Below, piece by piece: positions 1-10,230 of a stretch of 64,000 nt of DNA. The stretch is from the NCBI GenBank assembly GCA_026573805.1, contig JAIUSX010000977.1:10124001-10188000 (forward strand), written 5' to 3'. The position numbers were made by a program, and so were the translations under genes. Position 1 is the stretch's first letter. Each line of letters opens with the position of its first letter. The notes under the pieces are model-generated. The model had not been told where the DNA came from, did no database searches, and was given only the letters and a program-made list of their open reading frames with translations. The DNA comes from Hesperophylax magnus (Eukaryota; Arthropoda; Insecta; Trichoptera; Limnephilidae).

Positions 1-438
1 AATAATAATATTTTAATATCAAATATGAATGTTAACAAAAAAACTTATCGAAACATTTTCACTCGACACATCCAAGAATTTGGTATTTAGAAATCACATT
101 CCTTTTGTGTAAGAAAGCTGTCACTTCACTTTTTATTCCATTTATAAAATTTAAAAAAATTTACTGTCAATGAAAAATTCCCGCCAATTTGTAATCATTC
201 ACTTTGACAATTTTTTGGATTTTATGCATGGAATCAAGTATAAATATTTGAGAATTATTTCTCTTTCCAATGACGAACAAATTATATATTTCCGCATTAT
301 AGAAAAAAATATGAAAATACTTTTATTATATATGGACGCCCATGTTGGATCTGTCCTTCAGTGGCTCTAATGGAATATGACGTGTGTCTAGTAAAGTCCT
401 TCCGAGGCTTGAAGGATTAATGACACCTCACAAGCAAT

Positions 439-486
439 AATAATAACATAGCATTTATATAGCGCAGTTTTGTGTTGTTTCACAAT
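439..486. mobile_element. 44-base retroelement tail insertion with CAAT target duplication
   Basis: Relative to the paralogous site near 24255, this copy has 48 extra bases: about 44 bases beginning with an AATAATAA run and containing TATAGCGC, plus a duplicated CAAT (435-438 and 483-486). The TATAGCGC block next to (AAT)n recurs near 11908-11990, 37010-37040, 39510-39530 and 45115, so it looks like the extreme 3' end of a dispersed SINE or LINE. Confidence 0.55.
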
Positions 487-563
487 CTTATAGTTCTTGA
501 AAAAGGAAGCCTAATTTATTATGCAGTGAAATTCTCTTTTAAAGTTATTATATTGCTCTTATA

Positions 564-1569
564 CAGTAGAACCCTGATAACTCGAAAAAATGCGTAATTC
601 GAAAGTTAAAAAAATATCCTGGATAAATTTTACATACATTTTTTTTTAATTCGACATTTGATTTTGTTCGCGCACCAAAATTTATTTGTGTAATTCGAAA
701 AAATTCAACTTTTGCGAAAATAAATCATAAAATTTTCTAAATCTGAATCTGAAAGACAGCCGTGGTGGTAAAATGCCGAAAAATGTATTTTAACGGGGTT
801 ATACATCATCCTAATTAGTATTATTATTTTGTAAATCTGAATCGATTTACACTGGAATGTCGTATTTTTTCCAATTTATTTCAAATATCCGAGCTTGAAG
901 GACCGAGAAAATTCGTTTTACGCTGAAATATGTCATATTATTACGAATTTACACCAAATATCTGAATTTAAAGAGTCTGTCGCTATGGAAATCGGCGGCG
1001 AACTATCGATTTACGCGTAAATATATCGTATTTTTATGAATTTACTTTGAATAACTGAGCTTGAAGGGCCGCGACTAAAAATGGCCGTGAAATTACAATT
1101 TACGCGGAAATACATCGTATTTTTACGAATTTACTTCGAATATGAGTTTGAAAGGTCGACTGCAACGGAATTTACTTAAAATATCTGAATTAAAGAGGTC
1201 GGCCGCAACAGAAATCGACCGCGAAATTTCAATTCACGCGGAAATATATCACATTTTTACAAATTTACTTTGAATATCTGAGATTAAAGGATCGGACGCG
1301 AATTTTCGATATACGCGGAAATATATCGTATTTTTATGAATTTACTTCGAATAACGGAACTTAAATGGCCGGCTACGACGAAAGTTGGCTGTGAAATTTC
1401 AATTTATGAAATACTTCGAATACATAAGTAAAAGGCTGACTGCGACGGAAAACGGCAGCGAAATCTCGATTTAGGCGGAAATATATAGTTTTTTTTTTCA
1501 TAAAATTTCGAATAATTCGAAATTTGTTTTTTGATGTCCCGTGGATTTTGAATTAGCGAGGTTCTACTG
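564..1569 (-). mobile_element. Pogo/Tigger-like non-autonomous element, copy 1
   Basis: Begins CAGTAGAACC after a TA and ends GGTTCTACTG followed by AA (a decayed TA). The interior is an array of roughly 93-base units with the recurrent core TTTACGCGGAAATATATCG and CpG-rich GGCCGCGA blocks. Orientation is opposite to the 21657-23070 copy. No transposase reading frame is present. It lies in the intron next to the pseudo-exon. Confidence 0.75.
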
Positions 1570-1616
1570 AAGTATGAGTGTTGTTGTACTTATATACTGT
1601 GTTGTTTGTATTCCAG

Positions 1617-1768
1617 AGTGCCCCCTACGGCCGGAGTGCTCCAGCAACAGCTCCGACGACATCGGAGGCGGGGGGGTGCTGGGCGGTTGGCAGCCGGGGA
1701 CCTGGGGAGCTCCCCACACAACCCCGTGAGCGTGCCCACGCCCCCCACACTGCTGGCCTTCTACGAAT
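1617..1768 (+). pseudogene. Decayed duplicate of forkhead gene exon 4
   Basis: Similar along its whole length to functional exon 4 at 25109-25259, and it keeps both the acceptor (TTCCAG) and the donor (GAATGTAAGT). A one-base loss after the CCCCCTAC segment shifts the frame, a G is gained in the glycine-rich run, and another change lies in the CCCACAC region. In the phase required by the upstream donor the frame differs from the real protein and meets a stop at the donor. The copy is 152 nt, not 151. It lies 15.6 kb upstream of the first forkhead coding exon, so it cannot be spliced in normally. It might instead be the remnant of a second forkhead gene copy lying left of the window. Confidence 0.8.
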
Positions 1769-1831
1769 GTAAGTACATCCACAGTTTCAATAACCCCAAA
1801 TGAGGCTGTTAATCTAATGGGACCATTCTAT

Positions 1832-3242
1832 ACATGTATTAATACCCAGTTGTTTTGTTTTTTTCGGGGGGGCGAAAAGCGACCGCTCTTCCCCTTGAGT
1901 TGTTTCGACTCGAGGTTCGTTTTCGCGTGCGCGGCGTTTCGGAAAAAATCGACTTTCAATTGTTTCGGGCTTCAGGCGAAAGTCGACCGAGATGCCTTCC
2001 CGTCCGTATAGAATCCAAGGTTCAATTCAGTCTGGCAAAACCGCGAAAACGAGTCAGTTCAACTTTGTATTGAAATTTTTCCCCGAAACTCGACCAGATT
2101 CGTTCGGGCTCGATGTCGACAAAAATTTCCGGAAATTCTGGCGGCGGATACTGGAAGCGCTCGCGGCTTTTCGGCGGCCGGGATGGCCACACTCACAAAA
2201 CGTTAATTTGTCGCTGCTTAATTGGCACAGCTTCCCGGTGAAAATTAACGTTTCGCCACGAGTGTTACCACACGCGCGATTGCGAAACGGCTAGATTTCG
2301 GTGCATTTTCGCAATGTTCCATTTTCATCGATCATTATCGATCTGTAAAACTTTTTTTCTTTCACCGTTTATATTTTTATTCAATTTCGAACACACCCTG
2401 AACGCGAAATGAGTAAAAAAAAATTTTGTGCGCCTTTTTTGCTCGAAAATGTTTCGTTTATCGTATTATTCAAACGTAAATTAAAAAGACGATTGATTTT
2501 GATCAAGCGTCAGGTCTGATTTAATCAGTTATCGTTGTTTTTTTTTTTAAATTTCACGAAAAGGTTTACGAAATTTCCCCCATTTATAGGGAAATAGGTT
2601 TAATTTTCGTGGAAATATTTTTTTTTGCATAATGGTATCATTGGCTCAAGAGAGTAGTCACGTGGTCACCAAACCACGTGGTTCGCTTTTTTTATCAAAA
2701 TCTACATGGTCAACCTGATGATTGAATTCCGTCGAAAACGCTTAGTCTGGGGTTAAAATTTTCGTAAAAAAACGTCATCCGAAGGTTCAAGGAACGTTAA
2801 TCAGCCATCCTACATATGGCGCTCGGTTCAAAATGTCTCACAATAACCGGCAAAAGTTTTGATATTGGCGATTTTAACCAAAAAATGCCATTGTAGAACA
2901 GAAACCAGTCGGGCTTTTGGCCAATCAGAAATCAGCCAATCATAGACTAGCACCGTAGAGTTGTTTTATAACATAGTGATGTGAATTCAAAGAAACGATA
3001 AAATCTGTGCAGGTACTTACTTTGGCAGTTTATCTTTTTAAAACGATAATGCTTTAGAAACGAAATAAAATAAAGTTTGATAAAAATAATTTGGCACGGG
3101 TACCGTCGCCCCGTAGTGAAAAACTACATCAATAGCGTCACGCAAATTTATAAATTATACCAGGAGCGCAGAAGTTAGTAGGGTGAAGCGATTTCAATTT
3201 TTTTGTAAAATAAACATTTTTTTTAATCAAAAGTTTTTGCAG
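1832..3242. other. Gene-free stretch, mostly unidentified
   Basis: A moderately GC-rich patch at about 1870-2300, with many TCGA and TTTCGG words, keeps a 100-codon frame (1992-2294) with no recognisable similarity; it looks like old transposon sequence. The remainder is AT-rich with no exon signal. A copy of the word GGGTACCGTCGCCC near 3098 recurs near 3489 and belongs to a dispersed family also seen at 17628 and 53230. Confidence 0.4.
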
Positions 3243-3432
3243 GTAAGTTTTTAGATTCTCACGGCCAAAAGCATTTTTGTTGTTTGTTTTTGGGGTGCAG
3301 ATCCGGTAGATCCGAAGATGTCTTCGGATCTACCGGATCTGCCCTGATGATGGACACTGCAACGCTGTCCGAAACGTCGGCTAAAGAAGGAGTTAGCGCA
3401 ACACGGCATAACACCCCAAAAACAAACAACAA
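3243..3432 (+). mobile_element. 190-base insertion with 14-base target duplication and hammerhead-like core
   Basis: The insert is flanked by perfect copies of AAAAGTTTTTGCAG (3229-3242 and 3433-3446). The pre-insertion sequence can be read at two local repeat copies (about 3785 and 4091, AAAAGTTTTT followed by TTGCGTGTT), which lack the insert. Inside are a terminal foldback of about 24 bases (3274-3297 against 3412-3436), a perfect 22-bp hairpin (3297-3342) and a CTGATGA...GAAAC core. A target duplication of this length fits reverse-transcription-based insertion better than a cut-and-paste transposon. Confidence 0.6.
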
Positions 3433-3436
3433 AAAA
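3274..3436 (+). ncRNA. Hammerhead-ribozyme-like fold
   Basis: CTGATGA (3344-3350), a five-bp stem GGACA/TGTCC (3352-3356 with 3366-3370), then GAAAC (3371-3375) form the strand order of a hammerhead core. The outer arms can pair as stem I, the 3375-3407 segment can form an imperfect stem III, and ATA (3408-3410) sits where the NUH cleavage triplet is expected. Deviations: one extra base after CTGATGA, a 22-bp hairpin wedged between stem I and the core, and a poor 15.2-16.2 pair. Hammerhead motifs are known in Penelope-like elements. Whether this copy cleaves is unknown. Confidence 0.45.
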
Positions 3437-3784
3437 GTTTTTGCAGTTTGAGTGTTTATAATAATCATTAAATTTGGGAGGCAGGCATGGGTACCGTCGC
3501 CCTGGGAGCCATTCATATTTAAAGTTTTTATCTCTTTATTTTTTAACGAGTAGGTACCTAATTGCGTTATGAAAATATTTTTTCGGTAATTTTTTTTAAA
3601 AATTAATTTAAGTTTGAAATGACAACTTTTTTCCTCCATAATGATAATTCTTATAAAGCCATTTCTGCGAAAAATTACCTCGAGGACGCTGTAATCTACC
3701 AGGAGCACAGAAGTTTGGGAAAGTTATTTAATATTAAAAACAGATTATTTAATTGTTTTTTTTTTTAATATAATTTTTTCCAAT

Positions 3785-4297
3785 AAAAGTTTTTACATTT
3801 TGCGTGTTTATAGAGCAATGTTTTTTTCCAAAATAAAACTGGCTGGGACTTTTGAAGAATGTCGGTGACAAAAACCGTACATACGATATGGGTATCAAAT
3901 TACGCGTCTCGACCTACACAACCCTAACAGCTCGGTGAAAAAATGATCAGTAAGCTCCTTGGCACATTTTTTTCTCAAAATATCCATTTCTTTCTAAACA
4001 TACATATATTTTAATACATTTTTGGTCACACACTCATTGTTTCATTCATATGCAAACATACATATTACATTTATAAACATTTTTTTATTTAAAAGTTTTT
4101 AAATTTTGCGTGTTAATTGAGCAATGCTTTTTCCAAAATAAAACTCCCTGGGACTTTTCAAGAGTGTCGGTGACAAAAACCGTACATTCGATATGGGTAT
4201 CAAATTACGCGTCTCGACCTACACAACCCGAACGGCTCGGTGAAAAAATGATCAGTAAGCTCCTTGGCACCATTTTTTTTCCAAATATATATATATT
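3785..4297 (+). repeat. Two direct copies of a repeat of about 206 bases, 306 bases apart
   Basis: 3785-3990 and 4091-4297 share a long segment including GAGCAATG, CCAAAATAAAACT, GACAAAAACCGTAC and ATGATCAGTAAGCTCCTTGG with few differences. A weaker related stretch begins at 3433. This looks like a tandem duplication of one older element. The 124-codon frame through the second copy has no recognisable similarity and is not called as a gene. Confidence 0.7.
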
Positions 4298-5523
4298 TTT
4301 TTTAAATTTTGTAGTCCCACACTCCTGGCTTCATTCACATTCAAACATTACACCATGCATCACATTTTTACCCATTAGTTTCGGGCAAAAAGCAAAAGTG
4401 TCGAAACACACTCTTTGCTTCATCCACATTCAACACCAAAATACATATTATTTTTTAATTTTTGACTTCCACTTACTCGAATAATTTTTTCCCATTATTT
4501 GCCTGCAACGGGCAAAAAGCTAGTACATTTTAATTCTTCTGTGGTTAACATCTGTATTTGAATATAAAGCGTGGTGCTTTCTCTTTAGAACACCATTTAT
4601 TTTATATTTATCACCATGACAGTAAGGGAGATACATACAATGATTTCTATGAGACCATAATATATGAGCTGTTTCCAAAAGCGAACAAATTGACTACGGG
4701 AACTGGACAAAACTGAACAAATTAGCCTGAGGGGTTAACTGACAGTGACTATCTCTATTTTTATATGTTTATGGTTGTTCAAACATCGAAAAAGAACATT
4801 TTTCATGGTTTGTAAAAAAATCAGTTTTGAAAAAACAAAAAAAAAATTTAAATCAGTAATAATCCATCTCTAATATTTCTGACTGTCACACATCAGGACT
4901 TGTATCAGATCTCCACTTTGGACTGCTAACCTTGCTTCTTATTTATTTAATGCAAGTGATAATATTGACCTCATGTTTCGGTTTCCAGATATCCAACAGG
5001 TGCCCCCGTCTCCCTAGGAAATGCAGCTGCCCCCCTTGTACTCGGAGATGTGGAAAATATAACATAACCGAGCTGTTGTAGAAGTAGTACCTAGCCAATG
5101 GTACCCGTTACTGTTTATTTATTAAAATATTTATTTATAGTAGGATATCACGCAGAGAATCTGAATAGCGGCAACACGAGCATTGTGATAGAATCAGGTA
5201 CAGTTAGGCAATTAAATGTAGAATAAAATTACCATGGCAACACCTAGTTTGGCCATTTTGGAACAAATAGTACATTCAGTTATGAGGTTATGTTAGACTC
5301 CCGAATTCAACAGTTTGACAATTAACTTGTTTCAAATATTAAATTACCTTAGATATTCATGTAGAATCGTATCCTTTCAAAAAGCACCTCTAATTTCTGT
5401 AGACTATGTGTACATAATGTGGAAAATATGCAACAGGACCTTAGTGCTGTCTTAAAGTTACATCCTTTCCATAAAATGGTTTGAATTTGTGTTACCGTGT
5501 ACTACAGATATAACAAAGGAAAA
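4298..5523. other. Gene-free AT-rich stretch
   Basis: No exon-like splice-flanked frames were found. A fragment ending with GGGCAAAAAGCTAGTA at about 4510 resembles dispersed insect retroelement tails. Nothing else is identified. Confidence 0.35.
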
Positions 5524-6664
5524 AATTCGGTTTATGGGAGTCACTCGAATAACCGAAATTGAACTTCATTTAGACTAATTTAGGGCTGGGGAATCCGAAT
5601 CTGTAAGAATTAGGTGGGGGTCGGCACTATTAACTGAGTTATAGGGTTTTGAAATTTTGTACGCGATACATAGAAACCATGTTTTATTTATCAATTATGA
5701 CATAAGAAAATCAAATTAGTGACTATTTATTAGTCTCACATTTCACAAGTGCCAACCAAAAAATAAAAAGTATTGCCATATAATAATAATTATCAATGCA
5801 TGGAAAATTCAGAAAATTAAATATCATTTGCCAGATTTGTAGTTTATTATTTAAAATCTTGTAAATATTAAATTTATATATATATATAACCTAACCTAAC
5901 TGTGATTTTCTATAACAAAAAAATGACCCTTTAATAACGCCCACTCGCGTCCCCTTTAGAGTTATATCCCAGTTTTCAAGTAGTTTGTGGGCTACGCTAG
6001 GTTTGTATAGACTGGTTTGTGATTTGATTTTAATACCTTTTTTCCATGTTATTTCCTGTTACAAAAAATTGCCCCTTTAATAACGCCTGCTCGCGTCCCC
6101 TTTAGAGTTACATCCCAGTTTTCAAATAGTTTGTGGGCTACGCTAGGTTTGTATAGACTGGTTTGTGATTCAATTCTAATACCTTTTTTCCATGGTATTT
6201 CCTGTTACAAAAAAATGCCCCTTTAATAACGCCTGCTCGCGTCCCCTTTAGAGTTATATCCCAGTTTTAAAGTAGTTTGTGGGCTACGCTAGGTTTGTAT
6301 AGACTGGTTTGTGATTTAATTATAATACCTTTTTCCCATGTTCTTCTGCCTACTCTAACCCAAACTAAAAACCTAACCTATTTTGTAAAAAAATATTATC
6401 ATTATATGGCAACACTTTTTATTTTTTGGTTGGCACTTCTGAAATGTGAGACTAATAAATCGTCACTAATTTGATTTTCTTATGTCATAATTGATAAATA
6501 AAACATGGTTTTTATGTATCGCGTACGAAATTTCAAAACCCTATAACTCAGTTAATAGTGCCGACCCCCACCTAATTCTTACAGATTCGGATTCCCCAGC
6601 CCTAAATTAGTCTAAATCAAGTTCAATTTCGGTTATTCGAGTGACTCCCATAAACCGAATTTTA
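5524..6664. mobile_element. Foldback element: arms of about 280 bases around three 146-base direct repeats
   Basis: The left arm (about 5524-5807) begins AATTCGGTTTATGGGAGTC, and the right arm (about 6384-6662) is its near-perfect reverse complement. The interior holds three direct copies of a unit starting CCCTTTAATAACGCC (near 5927, 6072 and 6218), each followed by GTGGGCTACGCTAGGTTTG. No coding capacity is seen. No clear target duplication could be fixed. The outermost segment is itself a partial palindrome (CGGTTTAT...ATAACCG). Confidence 0.75.
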
Positions 6665-8184
6665 CCCAAAAATAATATCTCTTTCGATGAACTTTTAGCA
6701 GCCAACATTACCGAAATAATATACCAATTTGTTTTATAATTTTACACCCTGGTTTGTCTTGAATAACCTGATCTACGCGACTGTTCCATTTGTGATCCAT
6801 CAGCGACTTTCCCCTTAAGCGGATGTCACATATATGATCCATGAAGTTTCGCTAAAACACTTGATTGTGTCAAAAAGTGCCGCATAATGGGATAGATTGC
6901 GTTGACAAAGCCAGCGTTGTAACGGTTAATTCATAATTAAAGTACACCTACTAGTGTTGGGATCATCAAAAAATCTATTGAGCTTTATTTACAAAATGCT
7001 CAGTAAAACTATATATTAAAATATTGGTCCTGTCATTCCAATTGGATTATATTAAATTGAAGACTGTTTTGACTTTCTTCGCCAAAAATTGCAGCTTTAT
7101 GAAGAATATTTAATTACACGCTAAGCTGACTCTCTGAAAAGTTAAGGACCGCCACTGTTGTAGTGAAATGATTGATGATTCTCAATTTTTGTAAAATTGG
7201 GTTGTCTCACAGGAATTAATTTACATAATGCAAACAATTGTCTTCAAATGGTCCATCATCTACATTTTGTTTTTTTGACATAGTTTGAAATGTCCCTGTT
7301 AAACGACGATTCTATGTCTGTTTTAGCATTTTGTCAAATTGTGATCAGCTGACAAACATAACAATACATCAGTTGTGCTTTTCTGCTGTTAACAATTTTT
7401 CAAATGCTGTAACGGACCTAGAGTCGATGTTTAACGGGGATCTTTCAAATTAAAAAAAAACACAATGGTGCTGATTGGCCATTTGATGACAACGTTATAT
7501 TTGAATTTCTGTAAAACATCAATCTAAGAATGTTAAACAAACTTATGTAAGATCTAATACTTTATTAATCTCTGTAAATTAAAATATGAATAAATTATTA
7601 ACATTCCTAAAATACTTAAATATTCTAACATGTGGAACATGTACGAGCTTGTTCCTGTAGTTTTCTTTGTTTTTTTTTATATTAAATTCATCATTAGTTT
7701 TAATGTCGCACTCATTTATCTTCCTAATCTGTGATCCTAGAAGCTAATCTTGTGTACCTATAAAGTACCTACCTATATTAATTTATTTTACTTTAAAATA
7801 TGTGGTACAATTTTTGTCAGTTTTAAAAACTTACGTTGGTTGTGTACAGAATGGTATTATTGAATAAAATCTGGAGCACTTTTTTTATTTTTTATTATGG
7901 TACATAATTGGTTTTAAATTATCTAATTTTTTTAATGGTTGTTTAGGATGTGGACTTTTTTATTAGTTGCACATTATTTTTATATTTATCAGCAGAAAAT
8001 TTTTGCTAACTTAATTTGCATTCACTTTAACATTATTTTAAATTAATAAACTGTATACAAAAAGATGAAATTTTTATTTATTTTAATATCTAGTGTTCCC
8101 ACAGCGATCAGTAATGAGCAACCTCGTCCCTGGCTCGGACTCTCGGCCACCCTGCCCGGGAGTCTCCCCATAAATCATCACTTG
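6665..8184. other. Gene-free AT-rich stretch
   Basis: No gene signal. A short GC-rich patch at 8100-8160 (CTCGGACTCTCGGCC) stands out from its AT-rich surroundings but has no identified origin. Confidence 0.35.
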
Positions 8185-8405
8185 CTTTTTGTATGAAACA
8201 AATTGGACCTAAAAAACCATAGATGTGCCAATATATAGACAGTAAAATTCTCATTCGGAGCCTACTTATTATAATATACACCAATGAAAAACTTTGAAAG
8301 TTTATTCCATAGATTTTCAGAATTTTTCATTGGTGGATATAGTAAGGCAAACATATGATGTCACAATATTTCGGTTCAAACTTTCGATTGGAGTTATACC
8401 CCCCT
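8185..8405 (+). repeat. Dispersed repeat with internal hairpin, copy 1
   Basis: About 220 bases match 58376-58610 in the same orientation with few differences. Both contain an inverted pair CACCAATGAAAAA / TTTTTCATTGGTG about 40 bases apart, so the family is probably a small foldback element. Confidence 0.7.
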
Positions 8406-9639
8406 GAGTCTCCCAACTCAACTCGGATAATTATATTTAATCTGGTTCTAGAAATCATGGGTTCAATTCCCAATATTAAGTTGTGTTGCTACATCTTTAA
8501 ACTGGCAGCCATATGTCCTTGGTTATCGAGACTTTTTGTAGGTTTTCATACGGGTGAATAATGCTTCTTCATAGTTTCACATTTGTAATGCTTTAAAAAT
8601 TCAACACTTCCTCTTTAAGCCGCGTCAATGTTAACTATGTCAAGTTGTAACCGGACATCGTTGATTTCAAACGTAAACAAAGATATTTAAAAATATCTAA
8701 ATAAACATAATATTCTTTCTACCTTTAGCAGAATCAAGAACCATGAACAAAACGACTTAAACTACCTAAATTGTAGGTACAGGTAAAATAAATAGGGTTT
8801 GATAAAAACTACAATTCATGCATTCATGAAACTTTTCATGCATTATTCTTGGCAGTAGAAATCGACCCCTCCTACGTACACTAATGTATCTTCAAATCTT
8901 CCTGATTGTTGAGGAGAGTAGTTTTTTGGTCATCAGCACAAAGGAGTTATGATAAATGACGATATTAATAAACCTGTTTAAATATTTTTATAATTTTTTT
9001 GTTAATTCCCACATAAAACTTGTACAGCATCCAAACAAGAAACATTCAAAACTCAAAATCGCCATTTTGTGGGTTACAATAGTTTACGTAGGAGGGGCAA
9101 AATAAAGATCTGCAGAGTCCGCCCAAAATAAAGCAATGGAACACGCCTCTAGTCTAGGAGGTTAACCCATAATATTTTCATGTTTCTTTACTTAAAACCC
9201 GTCTTATCTCACCAAATATTGATACTATCGACTTGGGAGTTGAGTTCGATCTAGCATGAATGAAAAAATAGTAAACGATACCTTACTCAACCTAGTTTGT
9301 AAATATGTATTTTTCAAAAACCCCTAGAGGGGTTGTTAATACTATACTCAAGGGAGTTTAATATTAATACTATTCATGTAAAAGAAAAGGAGGAACCAGT
9401 AAAAAAAAGAAGTTACTTATTTACAAACACTATTAAAAATTTATTAAAAAATATGTGTAAAGTTAAAGGTTAGTCTTAATCTAGGCTTAATACTAGTCTT
9501 AAATTATAATTCTTATCTGGAACCGCGGATCTCCACGTTAGCACTTATCACCGATAACACAAGCAGCAACTTGGGTTTGATCCGAAGGGCGGAATTAGTT
9601 CAGCCTGGGCCAAGGCTCCGAAGGGCGGAGTCGGCAGGC
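8406..9639. other. Gene-free stretch
   Basis: AT-rich, with no splice-flanked conserved frame. CTCCTACGTA and TACGTAGGAGG near 8870 and 9080 form a distant inverted pair. Confidence 0.3.
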
Positions 9640-10230
9640 AGCGACTCCTGAGAGGGCAGCTTCCTGGGCGGAAGAGCCTCGGCGACCGCTCCAAGGGGGA
9701 GGGCAGGAGGTTTCTCGGCGGAGGCGAGATGGTAACTACTGAGAGGGCAGCTTCCTGGGCGGAAGCGCCTCGGCGACCGCTCCACGGGGCGGCGAGATGA
9801 TGACTGTCGAGAGAGCAGCTTCCTGGGCGGAAGCACCTCGGCGACCACTCCAAGGGGGGGCGAGATGATGACTGTCGAGTGCGGAATGGGAACTGTCGAG
9901 AGGCGAGATCGTGACTGCCAAGAGGGCAGCTTCCTGGGCGGAAGCGCCTCGGCGACCGCTCCAAGGGGGGGCGAGATGATGACTGTTGAGAGGCGGGATG
10001 GGATCTGTTTGCTCCTGAGGCGAGATGGGAACTGGCTAGAGGTGCTGCTCCCTGGGCGGAAGAGCCTCGGAGATCGCTCCAAGGGGGAGGGTAGGAGGTT
10101 CCTCGGCGGGCGAGGAACCTCCTGCTCCTGAGGCGAGATCGTGACTGCCGAGAGGGCAGCTTCCTGGGCGGAAGCGCCTCGGCGACCGCTCCAAGGGGGG
10201 GCGAGATGATGACTGTCCAGTGCGGAATAA
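9640..10230. repeat. GC-rich degenerate minisatellite, six units of about 67-115 bases
   Basis: The core GGCAGCTTCCTGGGCGGAAG recurs at about 9657, 9748, 9815, 9927, 10042 (diverged) and 10157, each followed by GCCTCGGCGACCGCTCCA and GGCGAGAT-type spacers. The island is strikingly GC-rich. It keeps the minus strand open in several frames (up to 290 codons), but the frames translate the repeat itself, so no protein is called. It may be the repeat region of an unidentified retroelement. Confidence 0.65.

Larger units (their letters stand above)
1..1831 (+). repeat. Segmental duplication, copy 1 (partial forkhead-gene intron plus exon)
   Basis: This block matches about 23140-25324 nearly throughout, in the same orientation and order: flanking intron, a pogo-like element, then forkhead exon 4 with its acceptor and donor. 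Differences are scattered substitutions and small indels, plus three large ones: copy 2 carries a 662-base piggyBac-like element (23155-23816) absent here, this copy carries a 48-base insertion at 439-486, and the pogo-like element is about 290 bases longer here. The left end is cut by the window, so the duplication may reach further. Because the copies have separate insertion histories, an assembly haplotig is unlikely. Confidence 0.85.

Noticed and set aside
1992..2294. 100-codon plus frame after the duplicated block
   Set aside because: No splice context, similarity or codon pattern supports it.
3259..3708. 149-codon minus-strand frame
   Set aside because: It crosses the foldback insertion and the hammerhead-like core and has no recognisable similarity.
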